Shown: positions 45,808 through 59,689, counted from the stretch's first letter. The stretch is DNA of 64,000 nt from Talpa occidentalis (GCF_014898055.3 NW_023601322.1:71018740-71082739), one strand, 5' to 3'. Notes: generated from the sequence alone by a model not told the origin. Made by a program: numbers and translations.

Positions 45808-46512
45808 TTATTTTTCCCCGTTTTTATTTATATATTTTATACTGTTTTTCATTTTTGTACAATATTTGATTTCTCCTCTCAGGTGTTGTCCCCATAAAAT
45901 TACCACCACCAAGATACCCATGAACGGTCACCATAGACTATTGTGCTCTTCCCTTCCATTTTGATCCCTCTCCCTCTCCCGCTTCCCTGATGAATGTCTC
46001 CAATTTACAGTTTGCCTGAGAACTTTGTCTTTTTTATTTCCAGATCCCTTGTATGGTTTCTTATGTTCTTCCCATAAGTGAAACCATCCGATATTTTTCT
46101 TTTTCCTTCTGACTTAATTTCACTGAGCATGATCCCTTCCAGCACTATCCATGTTGCTGCAAATGTCATAAGTTTATCTTTTTGATTGCTGAGTAGTATT
46201 CCATTGACTATAGATACTACATCTTCATCCAATCATCTGTCATTGGGCATTTAGGTTATTTCCATATTTTAGCTAATATAAATAGTGCTTCAATGAACAT
46301 AGAAGATCAAGTTTCTTTCTGAATTCATGTTTTTGTGTCATTTGGGTAAATTGGAGTTGCTGGGTCATATGGTAGATCCATTTTTAGTAATTTGAGTGTC
46401 CTCCAAATAGCTTCCATAGTGCTTGAACCAGTTTGCTCTCCCACCAGCAATGTCAAAGGGTTCCTTTTTCTCCACATCCTCGCCAGCATTTGTTTTGTTA
46501 GTTTTTTTAATG
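45808..46512 (-). mobile_element. Old L1 3' end, antisense
   Basis: Antisense 3' UTR and end of ORF2: ATCCGATATTTTTCTTTTTCC, TTCACTGAGCATGATCCCTT, GAGTAGTATTCCATTGACTA, GGTTATTTCCATATTTTAGC, TGCTGGGTCATATGG. Older and more diverged than the copy at 61.1-62.3 kb. Confidence 0.85.
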
Positions 46513-49500
46513 GCCTTGCTGGATTTAAAATGTTATCAATCACTTCACAGTTGGAAAGGCCTGGTAAAATGCCCTTTGTGTGGTAGATACTTAAGAAATG
46601 TTTGCACTGCAAATGACAGAGCTGAATTTGAAAATCAAGGATGATACTTTGTAGTCACTACCAGGAAAACATCAAGTAGTCATATTGATGATGTTTTCTT
46701 CTTTCCAAATTAAAAAACTGTAAACCAGTTTCTGACCAACAGACTCTACCATCTATTGCTATTTCTACCCAACCCAAGAAAATCAGAAACACTTACAAGG
46801 CACAGCCCCAATGGCAGAGCTGAAATCCTTGCCCCAAGTGCCCACCTGGACATTCCACCTTCATCCACAGCCAGGCTGGACACATGCTCATCTGAAAGGC
46901 TTATCTGCTATATTTGTTTTGTTTTTGTTTTTTTTAAAAAAGGTCACTCCTCATCAATTTCTAGGCCAAGGTTTTTATAAATTTTGTATCTAGAATGAAT
47001 TAGAGCTGTATTTTACCACTGTCTAAGCAGTGGCTTTCAAAATCAATTGCATCTCGGTCTATGTATAAATACATAATTTCTTTGAAAAGTGTTTTGTTTA
47101 CCTAGCAAGTGAAAAGGGAAGCCTTTAGAGAAAATTTGTATTCTTCCACAGTGACTTAACTAATAATCCCATCTCAGAAATATTTCCACAAGTGAGGCAT
47201 TGAATTTCACCCCCGCTTTCCATCTTAATAATCCACAGCAGTGCCATATTCCATTAGCATGCCATCTATATATAGGTGGCTAAGAATGAGTTCTTGAGGC
47301 TTTCAATGATGGATTTCCAGATGGAAAAGCAAACAGAGGTAGATGGCATCACCATCTTTAATGCAATGCAGCTGGGACCACGCCAGAAATCTAGGGTGGC
47401 AACCTGAAATGACACTGGAGTTATATTCAAAATCAAATAATGGCTATGTTCCATTTCAAAAATATAAGTCAGGAAGTGTAGATGACTCAGGGAGACCCAC
47501 CACCAAAGACATTATAAGAGAGAGTACTTAGAAGTGTGTCCTTAAACACAGAGGGTTCAGGAAAGTACATGAAGTCAGCTATGGATACCACGGAGGATGT
47601 CATTTCATCCGTGGTACTGCAGCCTCCTTTCTCTGCCACTCTCTTCCCTTCTCTGACCAGGTTCAAGCAGTGTAGGAGAGCTTGAAAGTGAGTGAGAAAG
47701 TCCACTGAAGCATCTGAGGATGCACAGACAAAGATAAGCCTGCACTTATGCCAAGAAATTTCAGCCATGCTCTGCTCCAGTGCACCACTGTGGTTCCTTT
47801 GTGCTGTTCTGTCATAAGACATATTTCCTTCAAAGAATTGCACGTATTAGTGAAGTCTGACTAATTGCAATGAATATTTCATCCTCACCCCCCATTGCTG
47901 GTTTGTTTTTCTTGCCTTCATAGAACTATGAATGGAACTTAATAGAACAGTATCATGAAAATATGTGGAAACTTAATAAACATCTCTTTAAATTAAAATA
48001 CCATCTTTCCCTGAATTCTGTATTTTAGCCCTCTTGCCTTTATGATCTAGAGCAAAATCTGTTGAAAGGCCCCAATTTGCTCCAAGTTTATTCCCCCAAA
48101 TTTAGCCCTGGCTCGCAGTCATGCTCTATCCCCTAGAAACAAAAGCAGACACAACTCTACCTCTGTTCTCACCAAGAAACGCTGCTTACAGCTGCTGGCT
48201 GGCCTGCAATGCAGAAGGTAAGCACCCTTCCTCACTTCACCCAGGAAACTCCTCTCTGCCACATATCAAGAGTCTCTGACTCATATATTATTTATTTATT
48301 TAGTGTGGACATCCAGAAACTTCATCTATGGAGACAAGGATAGAGTTTCTGTGGCTTTACATGAAACTTATGTAATACACAGTTTCTCAGCATTATCAAA
48401 TCAGAGTCCCATATTTTCCTTGGGATTTACAATGATTTCCCCTCACAAGCCAAGATAGGTAACAACTGCCATCGCCGGCAGCGAGCTATGTGGGTGTGTC
48501 TCTTTCCTTTTTGTCTTTTCCTTAATAAACTTGCCATGTGCTGATGAACAGGAATGTCTGCTGAATTCTTTCTCAGAGGGACGCATGGAACAAACCCCCC
48601 CCCCAAAAAAAAAAACCCACAAAGACTTGCAGTGTATCTTAAATTTTATTTTTGCCATAAGGAAAAATAATGAAAAGTGAAAAAAAAAAAAAAAAAACCA
48701 CATGTGATGCAGATTTCCTGCTGAGGAAAACCTCCTGCCCAACTGGTATTCTCTCAGAGAGATATTCCCAAGAGACTATTTTTAAGCTATTTTCAAAGTA
48801 TTCTGATTAGCTTTACATATTTAAATATGAACATTTCCTGTACAGCCACACAACCCCACCTGTACTTTTACTCTTTAGGCCTAAGAACTGCACCACAGAC
48901 ACTGGTGGGCTTGCTGCTGCTCTGACAGAGTAGGTCACAGGGGCCTACTATGATCAGAAATGCCTGCCATGGGTCTCTTTGGGGGCTGCTCTAGCCTTCT
49001 GAACTTGCATTGCCTGTTTTTATGTAGAAAAGTGGAGTTGGAGCTTTTTTTGCTCATAAGTTTCCCAATGTCTCTTTCCCTTTCATTTTATTGAATGAAT
49101 TTAAATTGATTTAATTTGTCTGATGGTTTCTAACGAAGATCCAGTATAATCAAATTCTTTTAATAATAGACCAGAAAGCTTATCTTTTAGCACCAAAGTG
49201 TAATTGTTCCTTTCTTATATTTATGGGCTGCCAGGAGCATCCAGCTAATTATGGTTTTCTGGAACAGAAGAAAATCAATATGGTTTTCCCAATGCTTTTG
49301 CTCTTCTTTTCCAGAAAAGATGACTCTGTAGGCATTTGCTAGTCCCGCCTTTTATCTTCTTACCACAGGAGGAGGGTACACTAGATAACTATAAAATCAG
49401 AGAGATTTGGAGTGACTGATTTAATTAATGCACATGCAGCCCCTGAGTCACACCTTGTGCTCTTGGGACGAAGAGGTCAATGAAAATAGCCCTGGTCTGC

Positions 49501-49814
49501 TCACATGGGGCTTAGCGCAAGGGGCAGATGGACATGAGGATGCACGTTTTTACAAAGTGTGTGTGGGGGGGGAGAGAGACTGCAGAGGGAACATGCGGCA
49601 AAGTCCTCAGGGAAGGATCCCTGAAGAAGAGAAGCTGTAGCTGAGAAGATGAGGAGAAGCCATTAAGAAGGTGAAGAGGGAGAAAGACTGTTTCAAAGAG
49701 AAGACACATTTTTGCCAAGGCCCCCTGGTAAGAACAAGCACACTGAAATAATGTCCACTGTAACTGGAACACAAGGAGGAGGAGGAGGGAGGTATGAAAT
49801 GAGGCCAGATAAGT
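46513..49814. other. Unrecognised sequence
   Basis: Includes a short stem with 9-bp arms at 47587-47617, an A run near 48680-48697, and a possible LTR tail near 48490-48592 (TTAATAAACTTGCC then TGTCTGCTGAATTC). A 118-codon minus-strand frame at 47487-47843 has no domain I recognise. Confidence 0.4.
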
Positions 49815-49990
49815 GCACAAGGTCACGCACAGCCTTGCAGGATTCAAGTCCTGTTCTGCCACTTACTACTGATGTGACCAGGGCCAAATGCCTTGGCCTC
49901 TGTGAAGCTCACTTTTCTACCTATAAAATAGGATAAAAATAAAAATAATGCAAACCTCACTCTATTGTGAGGAAACAGCAGCAGGAATAG
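49815..49990 (+). repeat. MIR-like SINE fossil
   Basis: GGATTCAAGTCCTGTTCTGCC, ACTTACTACTGATGTGACC, CTATAAAATAGGATAAAAAT: the MIR core order. Confidence 0.7.
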
Positions 49991-50149
49991 CAAATAGGCT
50001 TTAGCTCAAGAACCAATCTTGGATCATTTATAAGTAGATTTCTGGATTAAGGTTTCTGGACTCAGTAGCAAATATTCCTCTGGTCTGTCACGGCGCTGAG
50101 TGTCACATGCGGCAACTGTGCCACTCCTAGCACACACTGCAACTGCCCT

Positions 50150-50515
50150 CCACTCCACTTCCCACTGGTCTGTGCTGTTTCTTCAGTCTGGAATATTCTT
50201 TCCAAATCAGGAAACTCTTACCCATCCATAAAATCATTGAACATCATAACTGAAAGTCCACAACTCTCATTCTAGGTCAGGTCCCTTGGATATATGCTAT
50301 CATAAAAATATGCCTCCTTCCTTCAGAGACTATCTTTGAAGTCACAGAGTCGGCAATGTGGTTATGTGATTACTGTCTGTGTCAATCCTCACTCACCGGG
50401 CTCACAAGAGAGGAGGGAGATGTACTGGTCTCTGCCCTCTCCACCCATGTCTGAATCTGCAGCACCAAGCACCTGGAATGCCACAGGTGCCCACAGCATC
50501 CTTGTTAAATGAACA
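50150..50515 (+). repeat. L2-like LINE fragment
   Basis: TCTGGAATATTCTTTCCAAATC near the start and CACCAAGCACCTGGAATGCC with GTTAAATGAAC at the end follow the L2 3' region. Diverged. Confidence 0.45.
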
Positions 50516-53367
50516 GAGACCCAAGTTCCTTCCTTCTGAATATACTCTTTAGTTTTCTCACCAACTAATTAAATAGCAATGCCAAACTTCAGCTAAGAAA
50601 GGAAGGGAAAAGACAGGTGACATAGTTATTAAAAGTTCTTACGGCTTTTTGGTGATTCATACATTTCAGTGAGTGGCAGTTGCTGCAACCTGACTCTCCT
50701 TAGCCCAAACTCCTTCATGATTCTTGACTGGAAAAGCTCTCTCTAGAATGCCTCCCCATCACTGGAAAACATGTATCAAAATAATCTAGAGATCTAAAGG
50801 AAAAATTGGACCTCTCTCCCTTTCTCCTATTGGGCTCCTTTGAAGTGCTAATTTTTAATGCAGTAAAGTCAGAGGTTTTGTTTTATAGTGACCTCTAAAG
50901 TTTAAAATGAGATTCTAGCTCTGTATCTGTTACTAATTCGGGATTCATGCTGAGATCATTTGAGGTAGTCTATGAAGTCTTTTACTGACATCCAGAGTTC
51001 TGACAGATAAAAATCTAGGAGAGAGAAGGACACGCTCTCAACCAGGAATTCTGGTTCCCTCGTTTGCCAGCTAATAAAGTCCCTTCCCCTAGATTTTATT
51101 GACAATACTTTTTTACAGAGAAGAAAAAGAAAACAGTAGCATATTGAGGGAAATTCAACTGGGAAAATGTAGGTTGAGAAGAAGAGTATTTTACAGATGA
51201 GAGACACCTCGAGACTTGAGAATGACGTCCTCCAGCACCATATTTTAGATTATATTCAGGTTGCTTTGGAACTGACGGAAAGGTTCTAGTTTAGTATTTC
51301 TATTCCACAGATGAGAAAACCTGGAAGTAGTCATGACTCAATCTATGAGAAACTCCAGGAAACAACATTTTTCAAAGAATGTTCTTGGAGTCCAAGTTTT
51401 ATGAGATGCTAGTATTTGTTTCATAAAATGGAGAAAAAAGAAGATCATCAGGTTTGTATGGAAAATGTTGACATCAACGAAGGCCAACAAGGCTCCTACC
51501 ATATTAAAGACCTCTCAGAGCCTTCAACTTCTCAGTTAATGGTGAAATCCTCCAAAAGGAAAAACGCAGAGAACAATTTCACCACCAGAGCTGTTTTTCA
51601 TTGGCCATTTCTCAGGACTGTGATTATGGAAAAGCATTGGGTCAACAACACTGAAAAGGTTTGTTTCAAGAGAAAGCTGGGAATTGAAAAGGAAGAGATG
51701 GTCAACTCAGTTGAGCCTCTGAACAAATTGACCAGGAATTAAAACACAAACACCAAAGAGAAAAATTCCAAAGAAGAGTTTCAAGGTTGAAAAGAAACTG
51801 CTGCCATTTGGGTGAGAGCATTTCCACAGTAATGAGAACACTGCTCCTTCATTCGCCCAGGCAGGCTGCGCGCTGGGATCAGGCAAAGAGTGTTCCCATT
51901 AAGGACTGGCACCAAGTTCGACTCAAAAAGGCCCAGATGCGAACCAAATAGAGAATTGTACAGTCGTTGGACCTCCTCTCAATGTCCTTTCACATGGGAA
52001 GTAAAATGGAGATTGCATCCTGCCTGCCTAAGTCCGTTCTGCCTTTGTTAGAATCAGTTCTGCCTTGAACTGTCATGTAATGTGTCTGTGGGCTGTTAAA
52101 CAGCAAGAGACTTTCAATTTACAGGAAATGGCTTTGATGGTACAAAGCAATCTTTGTGGGAAGTTTGTATTTCTCTTTATGCTTGTGAAGTGCTTTGGGA
52201 CAGAGGTCAGTACAAAATCTAGATTTATTACTACTATTAGCAATAGTAAAACTGTTATGAAGCCATTTATTCTGCCTTTGATACTGATAGCTGGAAAAAG
52301 CCAATTCTCCTATGTGGAATGGGAGCTCAGCTTCAAATTATAAACATCCATCTTCTCACACACTCCAGCTCCTGATGCAGATATGTAGAGAGGAGCTAGC
52401 AAGGGTTTGGGCCATGGAGCTCTACAGTATGGGCTTTGCGTAGCTGAAAATATAAAAGTAAAGAAATAAAAGCAAGTCATGCCTTTCTAAGTGGGGTGGG
52501 TGCATGGGATGCATATAGAACTGGAATGCCAGAATATAGCCTGTGCTAGTCTCAGATGATCAGGAACAGTTTTGGTGTCCTTTTTCCCCCATTTGTGTAT
52601 TTATTTGTCTTCACTGAAATGATTGTAATAGAGTTAGCTATAAACTTTTAACACTATCCACAGCAGAGTGAGAGTGATTTCAATGTTCACTGGAAATTAA
52701 ATTCAAAGAATTCTATTCCTCAGATCTTTTGAGTCCAAGCCAGTCCCCCATTCGACATGCTGTTACTGTTTTTTCTTATGCCTATATTAGTTTAAATTGC
52801 ACCTCTGCCCCATTATCAAATGAATACTTTCCATTTAAACATGCGCCACTGAGGAGAAATTGAGAGAGACATGACTTGCACGAAGGTAACTTCAAGCAGC
52901 CTTTAATTATGTAATTTGTTGAGCTTGTTAATTCAGGTTAGAAATGGAAGGAAGGACTGTTTCAGTAAATACTAGCAGACATATAACTCTAAGGCTATGA
53001 AGTCTAACAGTCCTTTGGAGAAGTTAATAGGCTTATAGAAACATGTTTTCCTCAAGAACAGCTGGTAGGAACTAGCTCCATGAAATCTTCTTCCATTATT
53101 TGGTGCAGTGGTAACCTAGAGGGAGAGCAGTGAGGCTGGAAGACTATTCAGGGAGAGGCATGTTTAATTTGGGGAACACAGGAACATGCTTAGTGCTGCC
53201 TAACAGATGCTGAATGCTGTCAAACAGACATGCCAAGCTGATGATGCAGTGAAGAGTGTGAATAATCAGTAGCATGTGGTTGTCTAGAATGGAAGAGAAA
53301 GAATGCAAAGTTATTGGCAGAGTTGAGAGGAGGAAGGGGCCTGCAGGTGAGGGGGCAGAAGCTCCTC
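50516..53367. other. Unrecognised sequence
   Basis: The longest frame (51416-51742, 108 codons, lysine-rich) has no recognised domain, and no splice context that I could defend. No repeat family identified. Confidence 0.4.
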
Positions 53368-53379
53368 TCCCATGCCTTC

Positions 53380-53651
53380 GTCTTTTTTTTTTAAAGATTT
53401 ATTTATTTATAAAAGAACTGGGGTAAAGACCAGATGTGTGGGAGGGTGAGAGGACTCACCAGAGACAGAGCAGGGAACAGAACAGGCAGATTGACTGAAA
53501 TGCACTGCTGAGGGGAGCACCGGGGGAGACAGGAGCAGTCTGCCATGACATGTGGGTATCTCCCCGGCTGGCCGGGATCGAACCCGCGCTGCAGAAGGTA
53601 TGAACAGCTTCACAGCACTGCGCTCACCCACCTGCACCACCAGGGAGGCCT
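53380..53651 (-). mobile_element. tRNA-derived SINE, older type
   Basis: Reverse orientation with a 12-bp duplication TCCCATGCCTTC (53368-53379 and 53652-53663). Older readings GACTGAAATGCACTGC and GACTCACCAGAGACAGAGC. Confidence 0.94.
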
Positions 53652-53663
53652 TCCCATGCCTTC

Positions 53664-55439
53664 TACTCTTTAAGAGAAGAGCATCTGCTAAGAGGATGAA
53701 GGAAATTTAGACATCTGCAGATACCAGAACTGCGTGAGCCAAGATAGGTTCACGCTGAAGAACCAGTTGATGCCAACTCTATGAATTTATAATGGAACCA
53801 ACTTGCCAGCTGTTGCAATTTTCTCCAGCAGTGTTTGGCTGGCCAGGTAGCAACCTACAGAGTGTTAAGTGTCCGGGTTAACAATTTCTGGCAGTTATTC
53901 TGGGTCAGGTATGTTCAGATGAAGAATGTCAGCTTAGAGAGATGTGAGAAGTGAAGCTAAATGAAATGGAAAGGAGAGGAGCCCTTAGCTGCCTTGACCT
54001 TGAGGGGCTTCCAGTGACCCCATCCAGGAGAGGAGGCCCTGGAACAGGGGTGACAAAGTCAGAATTCACCAATACAGAAACCCAGAGACTTTCTGTTCTT
54101 CCACCCAGCTGGCTTGGACATGAGGGAGATGTGCCTGCAGCTTAGCACACAGTAGATGCTTAACAAAGAATGCTACAATAAGGAACAAAATTGGATGTTC
54201 TTCTTAAAAAAGCAACAGTGGGAGCTCAGAATTATTTTATTTATTACTTAGTGTGATCAAGAGCCTGTGTATTCATGCAGCTGCATTTTACCTTTGTGTG
54301 ACAGTTTCCAAATAAATTTATCTTTTTTCTCTTTTGCTGGTGAAAATAAAAAGAAAAAAAAAAGCAAAGGAAAGAAGAAAAGCTGGGAGGAGGGGGATAA
54401 GGAAGGAAAGGTGAGGAGGAGGAAGGAGAGGAGAAAAATACAGGGCAATTTCTACATGATTTGTTATATATCTAAGAAAATAACTAATAAAAAAAGTTAA
54501 ATGAATCCTTATGTAATTCTAAGAACTTGGATTGTTACCATGCATTATGGTTTTCGGTTCAACCATGAAGTGCTATAAAGCTCACACTTGGCCTTATTCT
54601 CTATGTATTCTACTGGTTCTGACAATGCAGCTTGTCCCACCTGTAGCCTATGTTATATATCAGCTTGATTTCATAAGAATTTTAAGATTTAGAGTCATAG
54701 AAGTTTTGATGGACACAGGATAAAGCAAAAACCTAAGGTGCATTAGATCATGTAAAGGATGTTCATGCTTTATTCATTGTATTGTAGTATATTAGCACAC
54801 GGAGATTTCATTGCCAGAGCAATTAGGTGTAGGATATAACAGATATCAGACTTTTGCTCGCCTAGCCATAATTCAGTACATTGCAATGTTAATGTGTTTT
54901 GTTCTCCAGACTATAAGGACATTTTTTTCTTTGGCATGCTTTCCTTAGGAATTATATTGAGTTATAGTGATGAGCAAATTAAGGAAAGCATTTTAAGAAG
55001 GATGTCCATCTTAAATGGAATATAATTGCAGGAAAAAGATGTGACTTCACTGGATGTGTTTTTCTTTTCCTTCATGGTTAGAACTGTGTATATATTCCTA
55101 TGGCATAAAAAAAAAAATCGAGGGCTATCATGCTTTTTATTTTAATTCACTTCTTCAACTCAAATCTCAGGAGAGTTATGCAATAGCTCATTTCCGCATT
55201 TATTTTTTTTCAAGGTAGGGTAAGAAGATGGCATGTTCGAGACCTATGGGATGTTTACAATGTGTTGTACTATAGTTTCTAATTTATTTTAGCAAGGTAG
55301 AATGCTGTTGCATTTGAGTGGCAAGTTTCTATGTTCCCAAATATTCTATGATTTTTTTCTAGCAGTAAAAGTAATACATGTTTGTTATTCTTTCATCTTT
55401 ATCCCACAATTACTGTATCTGTTTTGTAGAGAAAAAATA
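53664..55439. other. Unrecognised sequence
   Basis: Includes a purine-rich stretch (54340-54450) and a short L2- or MIR-like end near 54120-54180 (CACACAGTAGATGCTTAACA). No gene seen. Confidence 0.4.
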
Positions 55440-55665
55440 ATCATAGTGGTCAAAAATATGAACTCTGGAGATAGGTAAAAACTTGCTTTGACTTTGATCC
55501 ATGTCATTTATTAGTGTGATCATTTTAGATAACTCTACCTCACTAAATTTCAGTTTTTCCATTTGTAAGAGAGGGATAAAAATAGCTATCTCTTGAGATA
55601 ACTGCAAGCCTTGGGTAAAGTGCTAGCACAATGCCTCACACCTAATCCACACTCAATAAACACCC
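55440..55665 (+). repeat. MIR-like SINE fossil
   Basis: AACTCTGGAGATAGG, TTCAGTTTTTCCATTTGTAAG, AGTGCTAGCACAATGCCTCA and ACTCAATAAACACCC in the MIR order. Confidence 0.75.
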
Positions 55666-56283
55666 TATCTTAGCAGAGCTGGGAGGAGCTTTCATACAGC
55701 CTTGATTGACTTGTCTAAGGCAGGTTTTCCTTTTTTGGCTTCTCCTAGTATCTAGGACTCTCAGCTGAAATAGCAGGAATGAGTCTACCCCTCTCAGTTT
55801 TGAAGCTTAATCCTCATGGGCATGAAGACATTAGCCATCCCTTAGACGGGAATAACCCTAATTCATTTTCCGACCAGTTACTAAAAGAGCAAAACTAACA
55901 CTGTCTAGTAGCTACACATACTTTCCAACATTCTGCTGCCAATTTCTATCTTGATTCGACACATGGTTTAAAGGTTACAGGGTCACTAGAGAAAAGTCAC
56001 CACCCATCTTGACATAACCACAATGTCTAGATATGCAAAGTGTTTTTCATTTTAAAAAGCACTTAATATCACAACAGTCCTGGGAGGTGGCGGAATAACT
56101 ATGACCAAAACCACAGAAATCATGCATAAAAAAATCTGAATTCTTGAAATAAAGTGACAATTTCACTCCGGATCCCAAAATTAATGAAGGTAAAGCCAGA
56201 ATCCAACCTCAAAACTTAAATTTTATGAATTCCTGTTCACCACCTCTCTCTTCAATGCACTTTAGTCTGATAAATATGTTCAC
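55666..56283. other. Unrecognised sequence
   Basis: A weak MIR-like hint at 56036-56200 only. Confidence 0.4.
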
Positions 56284-56455
56284 CAGCAGTTCTCAGATGG
56301 ATTTTAACAAGGATCACCTAAGGAGACTGTGAAAATGCAGCCACTCCAGTGATCCAGAGTCACTAATTTTGGGTGAAGTCTGGTAAAGTGTAGTTTTCCC
56401 AAGCTCCTCTCTGATTCGGAGGTCACATTACACTTAGAGAAATTCTGAATTCTTA
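56284..56455 (+). repeat. MER5A-like DNA transposon fossil
   Basis: Starts CAGCAGTTCTCAGATGG, followed by GGATCACCTAAGGAGACTGTGAAAATGC-type wording and ends in a diverged complement; this is the layout of the non-autonomous hAT (Charlie-group) MER5A. Confidence 0.6.
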
Positions 56456-57999
56456 GAAATCTCTGTTGTTCTAAGTCATGAGCATGTCTCACCTGAGCAT
56501 GTCTCTTCTAAGCATGTCCTCTCAGTAGACCAGATCATCCTCTCATTACTCTGCACAGATTCAGACACCACTGGTCAGCTTAGGCTAAGTTGTACAGTAA
56601 TAACAAAAGACCCCCAAATGAGACTTGGAAAGAAAACGTTGATCCACGGACTGCATTTAAGTCCTTATGAACCGACTATCAGTTCCTTTCATTGGAGACC
56701 TAGGCTAAAGAACAGTCCCTCTCTGGAACATTCTGATTTCATAGAAGTGGGGAAAGAGAGAAGGTAGAATCTCATGCCAGCTCTAAAGTTTTTGTCATAT
56801 GTCACTTCCACTTGACATTTTATTGGTCATAGAAAAATCATATACTCAAGCCTGCTATTAAGGGGGCAGTAAATGTACTCTTTCCTAAGAAGTAGGCTGT
56901 GATCTAGTTCTAGGGTGATTCTCACAATCACGTAATAAACCAAAGGGACCTCTTGTAGTCTTGAATATTGATTTTTCCTGAATGAACCAAGAGTCCTTCT
57001 TTCAATGAAATCTTCACTGGTTAAGCTTAAAATTTTGTCACCATAATTTCCTTCTCTCTGTTTAATGATCCTTTTTAGGTACTGTACTTTCAGCCTTATA
57101 TTGTCTTATAACTGAACACCTTTGATTATTTCAACATCTCAGAGCACAAGTTTCAAGTTCTAAAATTTTATAGTGTTATTTTTATTTCTCTATGTTAAGA
57201 AAGGTGCTTTAATATATTTAAAGATAACTCTGGGTCAGACAGTGATCCTCTGCATCTTTATCATGCCTATTTCTGCTTTGGGAGCATGCCTGTGGCTGCT
57301 GGCTACATGCTTCAATCAAAGGCAATTTTCCTCTCTCTGTTTAGCTCCTGTTCCCGACCAGCAGAGAGAATAACTTTGAAGCTTTCCCATTTTTGTAGTA
57401 AACAAGCACTTCAAATACCGGAGTCCTGTTCATCATTAAAATTCATCTTACATGTTGCCTCTTCCCTACACTCTCCCAAGTAGATGATGTTTGATGCGTG
57501 GCAGAGATGCAGTGTCTGCTTGGTCCCTGGGTCCATAAAGAATGAATTTGGCAACTGTAATCTTCCTTATTTTCTCTGCTGAGTAAATGGTTGTTGGATT
57601 ACATGTGAATCCAATATATCTACAGACAGGACAATACGATCAGAACAGCCAAAACTGATAAGACAAACTATCACACACATCCCTTCACTTCAGAGTGACC
57701 GCCATCAAAGTTAAAAGGCAGCTGACAGGGACTTGACAGGCATTTTCATGATAAATTACATTAACTCACAGTTCTATTTCTGTTCTCAGGGAATGCAAAC
57801 TTTATTTGAAATTATAGCTCTAACCTAGTAAATTACATATGCTCTCTTGTAAAAGTAATGTGAAATGGAAATGAGGTCTGGAACACCACTACTTGCTTGT
57901 TCTCCCTTCTTTCTCTCATCTCCCTCTCCTTTAAAAATCTAGGATTATTCCCAATAATTTTGTGAGTGAGCTCTGCCCTCTAATCCAGAAATGTATACT
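56456..57999. other. Unrecognised sequence
   Basis: A possible L2-like stretch at 57000-57110. No gene seen. Confidence 0.4.
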
Positions 58000-58690
58000 G
58001 AATGTCTATCATGTATCAGGCCCTCTCCAGAGCACTGAAGAGAACATAAAGAACAAAATTCAGTCCCTACACTCACAGAAATTATATCCTAATGAGTATC
58101 TATGTCATTTCAGTTTGTCCATTCTTTTTTTTTTTAAGATTGATTGATTGACTGACTTATACAAGAGCTGGGGTATAGGGCAGAGGCGCGGAAGAGTGAG
58201 AAGATTCACCAGAGACAGAGTGGGGAACAGAACAGGCAGAGTGACTGATATACACTGCTGAGGGGAGCAGTGGGCAAGGCAGGAGAGGTCTACTGCACTA
58301 TGTGGGTATCTCCCTGGCCAGCTGGGATCGAACCCGCACTGCAGAGGCTGCGGACAGCTTCATAGTGCCACGCTCAACCCGCTGCGCCACTGGGGAGGCC
58401 CAGTTTGTCCATTCTTAATACGTATTAATGTATAATAGATTTAGCAAAAATTTACCCAGCACTATGTTCCAGGCACAGTCCCAGATGCTGGGGATAGAGG
58501 GGTGAATAAAACGGAAAAAAAAAAAAAAAAAAGCCTACATTCATTAAGCCTACATTCAGTGAGAGGAAACCAATAATGAACAAAGAAATAAATAAAACGT
58601 AAAAGATATCAGAGGCATGTAAATACTGTGAAGAAATGTGAATCAAAGCAGGAGACACAGAGGTTGCAATTTTAATAGCATATCTGAAGC
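58000..58690 (+). repeat. L2-type repeat split by a SINE
   Basis: Two segments with similar wording flank the SINE: 58000-58110 (ATGTATCAGGCCCTCTCCAG, CAGTCCCTACACTCACAGAA) and 58445-58690 (TATGTTCCAGGCACAGTCCC, GCTGGGGATAGAGGGGTGAATA, CAATAATGAACAAAGAAATAA). Family assignment is tentative. Confidence 0.4.
58127..58400 (-). mobile_element. tRNA-derived SINE, older type
   Basis: Reverse orientation with a perfect 16-bp duplication CAGTTTGTCCATTCTT (58111-58126 and 58401-58416). Head at the right ending GGGGAGGCC. Confidence 0.96.
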
Positions 58691-59689
58691 TGATTTAAAA
58701 AAAAAAAACAGTTATGGAAGTGTCTAGGCTAAGAGCATTTTGGGGAGAAGGTAACAGCAGATGCAAGAGCCCTGAGGCAGTACAAATACCTCACACTTTC
58801 CAAGGGTAGCAAGAGAGTCCTTTTGAAGGTAAGATCATACCTATATAGCAGAGACATGCTGAAACTCTCTTCTCTTTGTGCAATAATAAGCATTGAGTCA
58901 TCAGCTGGAGTAATGCAGAAGCGAGCAGAAAGATAGCACAAGATTGAAACTGCAAGGGTCTTGCAATTACATAGCACTTAAAATAGATACAAGATGATGA
59001 GATTTTTTAAAATGACAGCACAACCTGTGTTTGCCTGAATGGCATCCCCCCTTCTTTAGTATAGCATTCAGATGCTGACTGCAGGATAACTAAAACTTTA
59101 ATCTGCTTTAATCCAGATATTGACAGTATTTAGCTAAAGGAAAACAAGCAGTCTTTCTGAGACAGCCAACCTATGTGTTCAGTATTGAATAAAGTACAAT
59201 GTCTAGACTATTTTTTTCTTTTTTATAAAAGCTATTAATTCTCAGTAAGCTCTATAATTTCCTACATGGCTTATTCTTAAATTTCTTCCTGTTTCTCTAT
59301 ATATCTTGCAAAGTCACAGAAAGAGTTCACAGCACCAACATCCTTGAAGGAGAGCTGACTTAATAACAATGTTAAAAATCTTAAATGCATAGATTAGAGA
59401 ATGCTAAGGAAAAATATTATTTCTGGTCCTAACAATGACTACAGATATTATTTCACTGCTGGAATTCTACATCAGTGCTTTGTGTGGGTTTATAATAAAC
59501 ATACAGCTTTTATGGGGCCATTATTATTGGTGGTAATGGAGGAGTAGGCACACAAATCTCTTATTAAATAAACTACTTTCTATTTTCTTTTTAAAAAGGA
59601 AATAGTCTATCATGGCTGATGGACTAGTGGTAGAAGATCTTTAGTTTTATCAAAGTAATGAACACAAACATCAGGAAACAGCATGACAC
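58691..59689. other. Unrecognised sequence
   Basis: Nothing supported. Confidence 0.4.

Noticed and set aside
9837..58400. tRNA genes
   Set aside because: The A and B boxes belong to SINE heads with body, A-tail and target duplications; none folds as an intact isolated tRNA gene by inspection.
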